From positions 60,954,447 to 61,018,446 of the forward strand of contig NC_082696.1 of NCBI RefSeq assembly GCF_949987515.2: a stretch of 64,000 nucleotides of DNA, written 5' to 3'. The translations under genes and the position numbers were made by a program. The notes below the pieces were generated by a model. It saw only the letters and a program-made list of their open reading frames with translations, was not told where the DNA came from and did not search any database. Shown here one piece after another: positions 48,895 through 58,754 of this stretch; the first letter of the stretch is position 1, and each line of letters opens with the position of its first letter. The DNA is from Delphinus delphis. Its lineage: Eukaryota; Chordata; Mammalia; Artiodactyla; Delphinidae.

Positions 48895-49115
48895 TTAATG
48901 AACACCTACAAGGTACCAGGTACTATACCAATATATGTACTTCTTTCATATCATTAATTTTCATGACATTCCTGTGAGTTACTATTAGTAGGCTCATTCT
49001 ACAAATAGGAGATTAGGCATGAAGTGTTAAATTCTCAAGGCCACGCAGCCAGAAAGTGCTAGAACAGGCATGGGACCTGAGTCTTTCTGATTCCAGAAGC
49101 TGCACTCTTAGCAGA
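48895..49115 (-). repeat. MIR SINE
   Basis: Antisense MIR: AACACCTACAAGGTACCAGG, TCATTAATTTTCATGACATT, CATTCTACAAATAGGAGATT, AAGGCCACGCAGCCAGAAAG, ending at AGAAGCTGCACTC. Confidence 0.75.
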
Positions 49116-50330
49116 TTTGCGCTCTTGTGAATTTTTACCCCTGCCCTCTCATGCACTCCTTTTGAACCTCAGCTGAGCTTAAAATAGGCTAGGTATTTCT
49201 GATGATAATTTATGTGTGATTCAACGAATATCTCCTGCTAAACTAAAATGAGTCACTTTAAAAACCACACTCTTAGAAATAGATGGAAACAGTCATGGGA
49301 TTATGTTGTTGAAAATCTACCACTAGGATTTTACAACTGTTTTAGTAATTTCATTTTTAGAAAGTGGAAAATTTATTCCTAAAAGCTATTGTCATCTATT
49401 TGCTAAGTTCCCTACGTTTATATGATTATATTTTTGCACTTTACAGAGACGCAAATGAAAATACTCTTTTTAGTTTTAAATTTTTATCTTAGCATGAAGT
49501 TGTTTACATATTCATTGTCACAATATTTTGTGTTATTAATTAATAATTATTTATGTGACTTTAATATCCAATTTTTTAAATTTTATTTTTAAATAATTTA
49601 CAGAAATTCATTATATTTATATAGTATAAGCATATGATGGTTCTTTACCTTTAGGAGATCAACAGAATACATTAAATAAAACGGTGAGGATCACCAATTC
49701 TGTGCTTAAATTATTATTTCTGATTTTGACCACACAGTACAAATATTTTTCCTAAAATAGCAACTTATTCGATTAACTGAAAAAAAATAAAGTATAAAAG
49801 AAATGCAATAAACTGCATTCTTTACACACATAAGTTGTGTAAATTTTATATCCTATCTAATAAAAACAAAGAATGTACTCATCTTAGTAAAATAAAACAT
49901 TTAAATTTAGAACACTAGTCACCCTAAAGTAAGATTAACCAAAGACTAGTTATTCTATTTGTTTACATTTTTTAGACACTTGTTTTCTCCAAAACTCCTA
50001 TACTTAGACCATATTTAGTCTCTAAAGATACAATGTAATTCCATTGTTGAAACCCATATATCTTCTTATCCTTCAAATCTTGAAGTTCAACTTAAGTTCA
50101 ACCAAGTCATATATTCTAGAAGCTTTGAACTGATGCAGTTTGCTCTCTGGAAAAATCTATTATTGGTATCACTAAATATTCAATGGTTTCATTTAATTAA
50201 ATTATTACAGTAGCCACAACCCCATACCTGAGTATGTATTCTACCTAAAATGTTTGTAGCAACTGGGCATTAATCATAAGTTCTCTTCATCACAAGCACT
50301 AAAGTGCTGAAAATTCTTCTAGAAACTGTC
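49115..50330. other. Unassigned AT-rich DNA
   Basis: Nothing recognisable. Confidence 0.5.
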
Positions 50331-50334
50331 CTAA

Positions 50335-51010
50335 ATTCTGCCTCTATTATCTACACTCATTGACTTCCTTTGTAAAGTCCCTCACTGTCTCTTGACTGAA
50401 CTATTGCCACAGCTTCCTAATTAGTCTCCCTGCACGAGTCTTTCTACTACAACCCACCTACAATGCAGAATCCTAAAATATCTTCATAATAATCCTATAT
50501 TTAAAGAGCTTTAATGGCTCCCTGTTGCATCCTTGTTAAGGTTATAATCATATTGTCTTTGCAATCTCATCTCAGCATAACTCCCCATAGACCTCTGGAC
50601 CTCTTTAAATATTCCTTCGAAGTATCCAGCAGTGAAAGCAAAGTAAACATTTCCCATCTTCTGCATATATCATGACTCTTAACAGTAGATTGTCTTTTCA
50701 CATTCTGTCTCTTTCTGTATATTTCATCATCATCTTTACTTGACCAATTTTTACATACCTTTCAGGAACTAGCTCAAAATTTACTTTCTTAGTGATACCT
50801 CTCTGGATACTCCCAGATAGTTTTCCATACTCTCCTCTATGTTTCCAAAGCACAAAAATTAATTTAAAATGTGCCATATTTTGTTGCAACTATACACTTA
50901 CATATCTGTCTCTTCCACAAGGTTGTGAATTCTTTGAGGATGGAAACCATGTCATATTCATCTTTGTATCCTTTGTATTGAATAGTTTTATGAATGAAAA
51001 AAATGAAGAA
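50335..51010 (+). repeat. L2 LINE 3' region
   Basis: Sense L2 over about 670 bases: TTTAATGGCTCCCTGTTGCA, CTCATCTCAGCATAACTCCC, a CTAGCTCAAAATTTACTTTC segment, TGATACCTCTCTGGATACTC, ACTATACACTTACATATCTG, and the tail with GGTTGTGAATTCTTTGAGGA and CATCTTTGTATCCTTTGTAT. The frames 50,698-51,013 in it are not genes. Confidence 0.8.
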
Positions 51011-51269
51011 TGATAAGAGTTTCTTTGTAATAGTTTTTGTTAGACAGAAATAGTAGCTACTCTGATCCTTTATGTTTAATAGTGATGACCTTTGGATACA
51101 TCTTCAGCATTAAAATTCTATTATTTAGAGAAGTGTCAAAGGTATAGGCTGGCTTAAGTATTCTCTATTGTATGATCTTATGACATCCTGATTCATGTCA
51201 TGATCTCATGACAAGCTTGTCCTATGATTGCACATTTTTAACTTTATTGACTTAAAAAATGTTATGGTC

Positions 51270-51400
51270 TGTTTTTTCCTTATGGACTGTAAACATTCTG
51301 TAAGAGCAGTTATTATTTCTCTCTAGCTCATCAATGTATCTGTAGGACTTTAAACAGTGCCTGACAATCAATCGAGTTTATTGAATTAATTTATTAATGA
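51270..51400 (+). repeat. L2 LINE 3' fragment
   Basis: Second L2 tail: ATGGACTGTAAACATTCTGT, GCTCATCAATGTATCTGTAG, ACAGTGCCTGACAATCAATC. Confidence 0.6.
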
Positions 51401-51454
51401 GTTAATGAGTTAATGGGCAGTGAACTCAGAGTTACAAGTGTGGGTTCCATTTTC

Positions 51455-51570
51455 CATCTCAATCATTTTCTAGTTCTTACAATGCCACTCTTAGAGTCTC
51501 CAAAATTGCATTTCCTCATGTATAAAATGAGGCAAAATACCTGCCTTCTTATATTACAAGGTCTAGAAAG
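51455..51570 (+). repeat. MIR SINE fragment
   Basis: Sense MIR core: CCACTCTTAGAGTCTCC, CATTTCCTCATGTATAAAAT, GAGGCAAAATACCTGCCTTC. Short. Confidence 0.5.
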
Positions 51571-51849
51571 ATCAGGGGAGAAAAGATGTATAATCAACTT
51601 AAAAACTGGAAAAGATGAACAAATATGAAGTATTATTACTCTTACAAGGAACAACATCGCACGATAAGACAGTTCAGCAAAAATTAGGCTGGTGCTTTTA
51701 TTTGTGTAATTATAAAACATTCTTCTCTTTACAGCAGAACCTGTTGATTTACAAATTTTAGGAACCGAGTTTTAGGAGTGATAACTATTCATTCTTTTCT
51801 CTCCAATATAATTTCTAGACAAAGTGAAAAAGCGGCAAAAGAACCAGAT

Positions 51850-52210
51850 TGTTATGAATTGAATGTGTCCCTTCAAAACTCACACGTGGAAATCCTAAGC
51901 CCCAATGTGATAGTATTAGGAGCTGGGGTCTTGGGGAGATAGTTAGGTCATGAGTGTGGAACCTCCAGGAATGGGATTAGTCCCCTTATAAAAAAGACCC
52001 CACAGAGCTCTTTCACTCCTTTTATCATGTGAAAACATAACAAGAAGATGATAATCTGTGAACCAGGATGCAGGCTTGCACCAGACACCAAATCTGCCTG
52101 CACTTTGATCTTGGACTTCCCAGCCTCCAGAACTGTGAAAACAAATGTTTGTTGTTTAAGCCACCCAGTCTATGGTATTTTTGTTGTAGCAGCCTGATTG
52201 GACTAAGACA
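51850..52210 (+). repeat. MaLR-type solo LTR with 5-bp target duplication
   Basis: LTR of 361 bp that begins TGTTATGAATTG and ends ACTAAGACA. It contains AGTCCCCTTATAAAAAAGAC (TATA-like), a CCTCCAGAACTGTG stretch, and TAAGCCACCCAGTCTATGG, the order of ERVL-MaLR (MST/MLT1-type) LTRs. It is flanked by CAGAT on both sides (51,845-51,849 and 52,211-52,215), which is the expected 5-bp target-site duplication. No internal retroviral sequence remains, consistent with LTR-LTR recombination. Confidence 0.85.
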
Positions 52211-52850
52211 CAGATAAACTGAGATAATGAGTTATTATTGATAAAGCTGAACTGGAAAATATGGCTTGGATCTATAGCCAAAACTAGGCTTTCATAATCC
52301 TTAAATTACCAGAATAATATGCCTCCCAAAGTACCTTAATAAGTGTATCACACATAAGCAGAAAAAGCATAATTTCTGAGGATAAGCTGCTTTAACAAGA
52401 GAGATCTCAGATAAGACTCATGAGCAGGCATCCAGTTCCTTCTCCCAATCTCACTTAGCATCTGAGCAGTAGGTTTGGATAAGAAAAGGCTAGACTTTTA
52501 AAAAAATTTTTCCTGGTTTTCCTTCTGGGAGTGAAGACACAATTCTTCCTCACAAAGGGAAACATGAGAAATGAAAAATAAGGACTTTTCTCATAATCCT
52601 GACAAGCTCTTTGCTCTCTTACGTGGACATCCTGTTTCCACTTTCAGTAGCCCTCACACCAAATATCACCCACTGATCTTTTATGCATTTTCTAGCACCC
52701 ATTATTGAACAGTTCAGATTTTTGACACAAAAGGCTTTGATATTGTTAAGGCAAATGTATTAATTAAAGTAAATACATGTTCCCACTGTACCTCAAATTG
52801 AAAATTCATCCTTATTCTAAGTTCATATTCAAATAGTGCCCCACCATATG
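52211..52850. other. Unassigned DNA between two LTRs
   Basis: No retroviral internal motif and no exon was recognised, so it looks like genomic DNA between separate insertions. Confidence 0.5.
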
Positions 52851-52853
52851 GTT

Positions 52854-53235
52854 TGTTATGGACCATATGGTTTGAATATTTGTATCCCCTGAAAATTTAT
52901 ATGTTGAAGCTCTAACCCTAAAACTGATGGTATTTGGAGATAAGGCTTTGGGAGGTACTTAGTTGGTGTCATGAGAGTGGGATTGTCATGATGTGGTATT
53001 AGTTCTTTATAAGAAGAGACAGCAGAGAGCTTGCTCACGTGCTCTCTGTGCCATGTGAGGACATGATGAGAACATGGTCATCTATAAGCCAGGAAGAGAG
53101 CCCTTTCTAGAACCTCATCATGCTGGCACTCTGATCTTGTGCTTCCAGCCTCCAAACTGTTAAAAAATAAATTTCTGTTGTTTAATCCACTAAGTACATA
53201 GAATTTTTCTATGGCAGCTCAAGCAGACTAATGCA
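52854..53235 (+). repeat. Second MaLR-type LTR, same orientation
   Basis: LTR starting TGTTATGGACCATATGG and ending GACTAATGCA, with ATTTGTATCCCCTGAAAATT, TTTATAAGAAGAGACAGC, and CCTCCAAACTG near the 3' part. More diverged than the LTR at 51,850 and distinct in sequence, so probably a separate insertion. Flanks are TGGTT (left) and TGGTC (right), 4 of 5 bases alike. The short word ACCATATGGTTT is repeated just outside and just inside the left boundary, so the exact edge is uncertain by a few bases. Confidence 0.8.
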
Positions 53236-53855
53236 TGGTCCAAGATAGTTCTCTGTATTTTTTATAGAGATCTTTTCATAACATCAGTTACCTTGACATT
53301 GAACTGATGTTTCATAAAATGACCCAAAGTTGAAAATGGTAATGTCCTTCTCATAACCAAATATCAAGGCAGAAATTAAAATCCAAAAATGTAATCACTT
53401 TATTATTGTCAAAGTTCAAGATATTAAAAGCCTAACATTATTAAAACCTAAAGGAGGGTAAGAGCTCAGTTTGTTTCTAACCAACTTCTAGTTCTTAGTC
53501 TTGGATAGGGGTCTCATTCAGATTCTCTGTGTAGAGCAAGGGTAGATGCAACCAATCAATCTCTCCAGAGAATCTCATGTATTTTACTTCTTCATAGAGC
53601 ATGTAATACTATCATAAAGCTGGTTCTGCAAATAGTAAAATTAGAAAAAGTTAATCTTAGCTCCCAGAGAAATTATCACAGGAAAGATAAAGTTCCCAGA
53701 CTCTGGTTAAGATGAAAGCAGAATATGAAGAAAGAAAGGTGGACAGACAAAATGTGGCTTTCAGCCTCATCACAAGACTGATCAATTTGTCCTAGGTTTG
53801 TAGAATATTTGATCTGTGAGATCAAATCAATTGGGGAAAGTATGACTACATATTT
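53236..53855. other. Unassigned non-coding DNA
   Basis: Nothing recognised. Confidence 0.5.
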
Positions 53856-54570
53856 GTGCTAGTTTCCTATTGTTGCTGTAACAAATTACCAAAAATTTCA
53901 TGTCTTAAAACAACAAATTTTTCTCTTATCGTTCTGGAGGTCAGATTCTACAGCGAGGGCTTCCCTGGTGGCGCAGTGGTTGAGAGTCCGCCTGCCGATG
54001 CAGGGGACGCGGGTTCGTGCCCCGGTCCGGGAAGATCCCACATGCCGTGGAGCGGCTGGGCCCGTGAGCCATGGCCGCTGGGCCTGCGCGTCGGAGCCTG
54101 TGCTCCACAAGGGGAGAGGCCACAACAGTGAGAGGCCCGCGTACCGCAAAACAAACAAACAAACAAAAAACAAAAACAAAACAAAACAAAATTCTACAGC
54201 GAGTCAGCAGGACTGTATTCCTTTGGAAGCCCTAGGAGAGAACCTGTTCCTTGCCTTTTTCAGCTTTAAGAGGCCACTGCATTGCTTGACTTGACTGCAT
54301 CACTTCAACATCTGCTTTTCTAACATTTTTCTCTTGAGTCTGACTCTCCTGCCTCCCTCTTATAAGGATCCCTGTAAGGGTCTTATATTGGGCCCACCCA
54401 GATACATCCAGGAAAATTTTCCCATTTGAAGACGCTTAACTTAGTCTCATCTGAAAAGTCCATCTGCCATATAAAGTAATGTATTCTGAGATTTTGGAGA
54501 TTAGGACATGAATCTATTTGTGGAGCCCCTACTCTGCCTACCATTTGAGAAGACAAAAAAAAGGGCTGCT
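53856..54570 (-). repeat. MLT1-type LTR, antisense, split by a CHR SINE
   Basis: Antisense MaLR order: TTCCTATTGTTGCTGTAACA, TTAAAACAACAAATTTTTCT, GTTCTGGAGGTCAG, then after the SINE GAGAGAACCTGTTCCTTGCC, ACTGCATCACTTCAACATCT, CTTATAAGGATCCCTG, GGGCCCACCCAGATACATCC. The SINE (53,958-54,190) and its 13-bp duplication interrupt it; the two LTR parts are continuous across the insertion. Confidence 0.75.
53958..54190 (+). mobile_element. CHR-type tRNA-derived SINE with 13-bp target duplication
   Basis: Full-length cetacean-lineage SINE. It begins GGCTTCCCTGGTGGCGCAGT and holds an RNA polymerase III A box (TGGCGCAGTGGTT) and B box (GGTTCGTGCCC at 54,012-54,022). It runs through GGGAAGATCCCACATGCCGT and ends in ACCGCAAAAC followed by a (CAAA)n-type tail. 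Perfect direct repeats ATTCTACAGCGAG lie at 53,945-53,957 and 54,191-54,203. Many CpGs remain, so it is young. The overlapping open frames at 53,856-54,294 are SINE translations, not genes. Movement depends on L1 enzymes. Confidence 0.95.
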
Positions 54571-56775
54571 AATGTATAATCATCTCTCATTAAGTGTTAT
54601 TTGAAACATATCCATCTTCCAAAGAAACTAGAATTTTGCCCTCAGGGCATCTATTATTTTGAAGTCTTACTTGACACTCCCTTATAACATCAGCTTCTTA
54701 ATTCTTTTTCTACTTTAAGCTTTGTGTCTCTGATGCAGGCCAATATTGAATTGACCATGGGACACAGGAACACAGGACGCACCTTCTCTCATGAGTACTA
54801 CCCACTAACAGAGTGTTACACTTGATTTCTCCGAATTCCCAACATCCTGCTTTGATCTCTGCTCCAGCTAGTTATAAAGGCACCTTCCAGTAGGTTATCC
54901 ATAATTTGTACTTTTGCATCATTTGGGGAATCATCAGCAACGTACTCCTGAGCCAAAGCTGTAGTTGCTATACCTGAAGCTTGTGCTCACACGTGTCTAG
55001 TGAGGACTAATATCTCTGCCATGCATTCTCCACTAGAATTTTTGTCATTTACTCATTACCTTTAATATTTTCCAGGTCTTAAATAATTTTTATTATTTCA
55101 ATTGTAGAGCATTTAATTCATCTATTTCTACTATATTCCTTTCTACTAAACTAGACTGTGACTCTAGTAAAAATTTTTGATTTTGGTCTCCAAATATTTT
55201 CAAAAAACTCAAATGAAATTTTTAAGTGGTTTAGCCAGCATCTCAACTTTCCAGTAGGGCTGGAAATATTTACTGAATTGGACAGTCTTTTCCCCCTTTC
55301 TTTATCTTTATTTGTTCACCCAGACTTTTTGTTTCTCAAAAGTATTCCATTAGACTTTATGTTATGAAGTCTCTAGTAGTAATAGCTATGAAGGTAATGA
55401 ATTCTAGTTCTCTCAGTCCATTGAAATCTTGTTCACCTTCACCTTCTTGAAATGGATAATACTACCTAGAAGGGCTTTCCCACGATATCAATGTTGCAAG
55501 AAATCAATAAAACTTAAGTGGATTGTATTGAAATATTTGTATAGCAAATGTAAACCAATTTTCTCTCTGGACTTTTAAACATTCATTTCAGTTGTTACCT
55601 CATATAACTGTTTCATTTTAAGAAACCATCAGGGTAAACCATTTACGGCAATTTATTAATCATGGTTCTCTGTGACAAGATGATTAATGTATAGCTGTTT
55701 CATCAAAATCATTGGTTTAACCTCTATACAGGCTGTATATCATAATCATAGCTAGCTGTTATGAAAGTATTTATTATTGGCTATAAGGGGTCTTTGGAAA
55801 GCGAATATAAAGGGATAAGTGCAATTACGTCACTGCTATAAGAAAACAATAATTGAAAACGTATTTCACACTCTGAGTCTTCATTCCATTAAATTGGTTA
55901 ATAAAAATAAATCAAAACAAAATATCTATCTTTTTTTTTCAAAATATCTATCTTATCAATGTTCTCCATTTAAGATTCTGTGTAAGTGATGCAAAGAGTC
56001 ATAAGTAAGAACAAAGATAAGGAAATAAATTTTCCAGGTAAACATAGGTAAATTTGTATGAGAAGTTTTTGGTTGATTATGTATTTCCCTTATATACATT
56101 TTCAATCATCATGAACATAATTATATTAATTTCGATAGCTAAAGTTAAAAACTTCACAGACATTCCAGTCAAGATGATTCTGAGACTTCAAACGTTAATC
56201 AACTACTTGCAACTCCAAACAAACAGCAATGATAGAAATGTTTAATTACATTTAAAAGGCATAGCTATGTATGAGAGCAAGCTATACATCTCCAAGGACA
56301 ATGTATTAACATGAAATACAATGAACATAAAAAGAACAGTGACTGACAGCTAACTCTGTGTGCTTACTGGACTCTTGGAAATGAACCCAGGAAAAGGTGG
56401 CCTGGAGTTTTTTTTTCCTTCTGATTAAATAAAATGGAAAATAGGCCACACATGTCAGGGGACCAGAGCCAGACTGAAGGTGGAATCAATGGCTTCTGTC
56501 CTTCTAGCCCTCCAGGGAAAGGATGCTGAAAAGAGTTGAAATTCTTGCCCAGTCTAAAGTTTGAACTTCTACCTGAAGAACCTGAAGAAAGCAGAGAGTT
56601 GCGCAAATAGACTTTAGCAAAGCTGGTAAATACACCAGATACATTTCAATTAGTATATGACTCTCAGGGGCTGAGAGTCACAATAAAAACTGTTTCAAAG
56701 ATGAGGCCTCCAGGAGGCTAGGTAGGGGCTACAAAACTGCTCGATGAGGAGGGGATAACTACCACTCAAATGAGA
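54570..56775. other. Unassigned non-coding DNA
   Basis: No exon, RNA gene or named repeat recognised. Small local duplication of AAAATATCTATCTT at 55,920-55,955. Frames such as 56,364-56,606 on the minus strand have no recognisable domain. Confidence 0.45.
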
Positions 56776-56779
56776 TAAA

Positions 56780-57190
56780 AATTAAAGTTTTAAAGTACAA
56801 GAAGAAAAATAAGTGTAATATATGCAATAAAAGGTAGTCCCAAATTGAACAACTAGGAAAATTTATTCTTGAAGCAATATGAATAATAGAACAATCTTAA
56901 AGGATTTAAAAAGGAATTATTTCTTTATACAATCCTGATGAGAATATAAAATGGTACCATTACCTTGAAAAACTGGCCGTTGATAAGCTTAAGGAAATTA
57001 AACATCCATACCCTTGTGACCTAAACATTCCATTTCTACATATTTATCCAAGCTAGATAAAAATATATGTTTAAAAGACTAATATAAGAATGTTCACAGA
57101 TGTGAACAAGCTGTAAACAACCCACAGAGGAGAATGTATAAGCACGTCGTGGTTAACTCATACTATACAATACTACTGTATCAGACATCC
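56780..57190 (+). repeat. Old LINE-1 3' fragment, sense
   Basis: Sense L1M order: GAACAACTAGGAAAATTTAT, CCTGATGAGAATATAAAATG, TTGAAAAACTGGCCGTTGAT, ATTCCATTTCTACATATTTA, TGTTCACAGATGTGAACAAG, CATACTATACAATACTACTG. It stops where the MLT1-like LTR begins. Confidence 0.65.
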
Positions 57191-57191
57191 A

Positions 57192-57540
57192 TGTTGTAAA
57201 CTGCCCATGGGGGCCACATGGCAAGGAACTGCACGTGGCTTCGGGTAGCTGAAAGTAGTCGTGGGCAATAGCTGGTAGGAAACTGGGGCCCTCATTCCTA
57301 CAATCGCAAAGGAATTAATGCTGCCAGAACCAGTCAGCTTGGAAGATGTCACTATCTTGGTGAGAAATGCACCCCTGGTCCACAACTTGATATCAGCCTA
57401 GTAAGACACTGATTAGAGAATCCCATCACACTGTGCTCTGTGCTCAGGTATCTGACCTGCAGAAACTGTGAGATAATAAATTTGTGCTGTTTTAAGCCAC
57501 AAAGTTTGTGATAATTATACAGCAATATGAAATTAATATA
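57192..57540 (+). repeat. MLT1-type LTR
   Basis: LTR starting near TGTTGTAAACTGCCC. The 3' half shows CTGCAGAAACTGTGAGATAA followed by TTTGTGCTGTTTTAAGCCAC and ATTATACAGCAATATG, the common MaLR ending. Inserted at the end of an old L1. Confidence 0.7.
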
Positions 57541-57580
57541 GTGAGGAATCTTGTATGTGCTATTCCTTATTACACTGAAG

Positions 57581-57800
57581 GTTCTAGCCTGGGACTGCCC
57601 ACTAAACTTCCTGTGATGATGGAAATGTTCTATTTCTGTGTTGTACAATATGGTAGCCAGTAGCCACATGTGGCTATGGAACACTTGAAATATCTCTATA
57701 GCAATTGAGGAACTGAGTAGTTAATTTTATTTAAATTTAACTGACATATTTAAATAGCCATATATGGTTGGTGGCTAAATAGAGTGGACAGTTCTAGCCA
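57581..57800. repeat. hAT-type non-autonomous DNA transposon (MER-like)
   Basis: Left part GGGACTGCCCACTAAACTTC, then ATGATGGAAATGTTCTATTT, GGTAGCCAGTAGCCACATGT, and right part AAATAGCCATATATGGTTGG to AGTGGACAGTTC. Inner and outer parts of the two ends are inverted copies (TAGCCACATG and CATATATGG-type; GGACTG and GGACAG), as in Charlie/hAT MITEs. The word GTTCTAGCC occurs at both ends (57,581-57,589 and 57,791-57,799) and could be the 8-bp target duplication. No coding sequence. The exact family name is not certain. Confidence 0.65.
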
Positions 57801-57849
57801 ATGCAATAAGTAAATAAAAAGTCTAAGTCATAATTCTTATTAAAAGTTA

Positions 57850-58752
57850 CACATTTTCATAATGACTAGACTGCTTACATAGACAATTAAAAACAACAAA
57901 TGCAAAATATTAGAACCCCTCAGGGAGTTTTATGGTTTGATATGTATAAGAAAGGAATACAAAAAAATCAACAGTGTTTCTGTTCACCTGTAAAAGTCAA
58001 ATAGAAATTGAAATTTTAAAGTGATCCTGTTAAAAATAGCAACTAAAGTTATAATCTGTATATAAATGTAGCTAAATATAATAGAATTTTATATAGGATA
58101 TTATAAAAAATTTGTGATGACTATAAGTCAGAACTAAATAAACTGAGAGATATTTTTCATGAATGGGAAGACGATACCATAAAAGTGTCATATCTCCCAA
58201 AATCAGTCCATAAATTCAACATAATCCAATCAAATTCCCAGCAAGATTTTGGTAGATACTTACAAGTGGTGATCTCACCAATACTAATGATGTTATAAAA
58301 ATGGAAATAATTGCGGTGTTAGTGCAAGGATAACAAATACATCAGAAAGAAAATATCACCTACAGATATAAGACAACTTTCTGTATGATAGAGGTGACAT
58401 TAAAAGTAAGTGGAGAAAATATTGACTGTTTAGTAAATGGATAATTGGATTATCCATATTGAAAAGCAGAAAATTATATCCCTAACTCACACAACATACT
58501 ATAAATTAATTTCTAAGTCCCACATTTTAGAAGTAAATTTGAAACAACAAATACAATAAACAAACAATAAAGAAGAGCACTATTACTTCAAGCCAAGGAT
58601 GAATCTCTTAGACAAGACACACAAAGTACAAACCCTACAAGAACAGATTGATAAATTAGACATTACAGTTGAAACTTTCTGTATGGCCAAAGATACCATA
58701 AACAAAGTCAATAAATCAATGACAGAGGATGAAGCAGACTGAGTGAAACTTG
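57850..58752 (+). repeat. Old LINE-1 (L1M) ORF2 remnant, sense, 5' part of a split copy
   Basis: Sense L1 ORF2: TAGCAACTAAAGTTATAATC, GAGATATTTTTCATGAATGG, CAAATTCCCAGCAAGATTTT, AGAAAATTATATCCCTAACT, and GCCAAAGATACCATAAACAA. It ends where Tigger1 begins; L1-like sequence resumes at 61,126. All frames are closed. Confidence 0.7.
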
Positions 58753-58754
58753 TA

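Noticed and set aside
53958..54030. A functional tRNA gene
   Set aside because: Has A and B boxes but is the tRNA-derived head of a SINE followed by unrelated body and tail, with duplication on both sides.
53856..54294. Cluster of frames on both strands at 53.9-54.3 kb
   Set aside because: All are translations of the CHR SINE and the LTR around it. The similar frames at 44.2-44.6 kb come from the other SINE copy.
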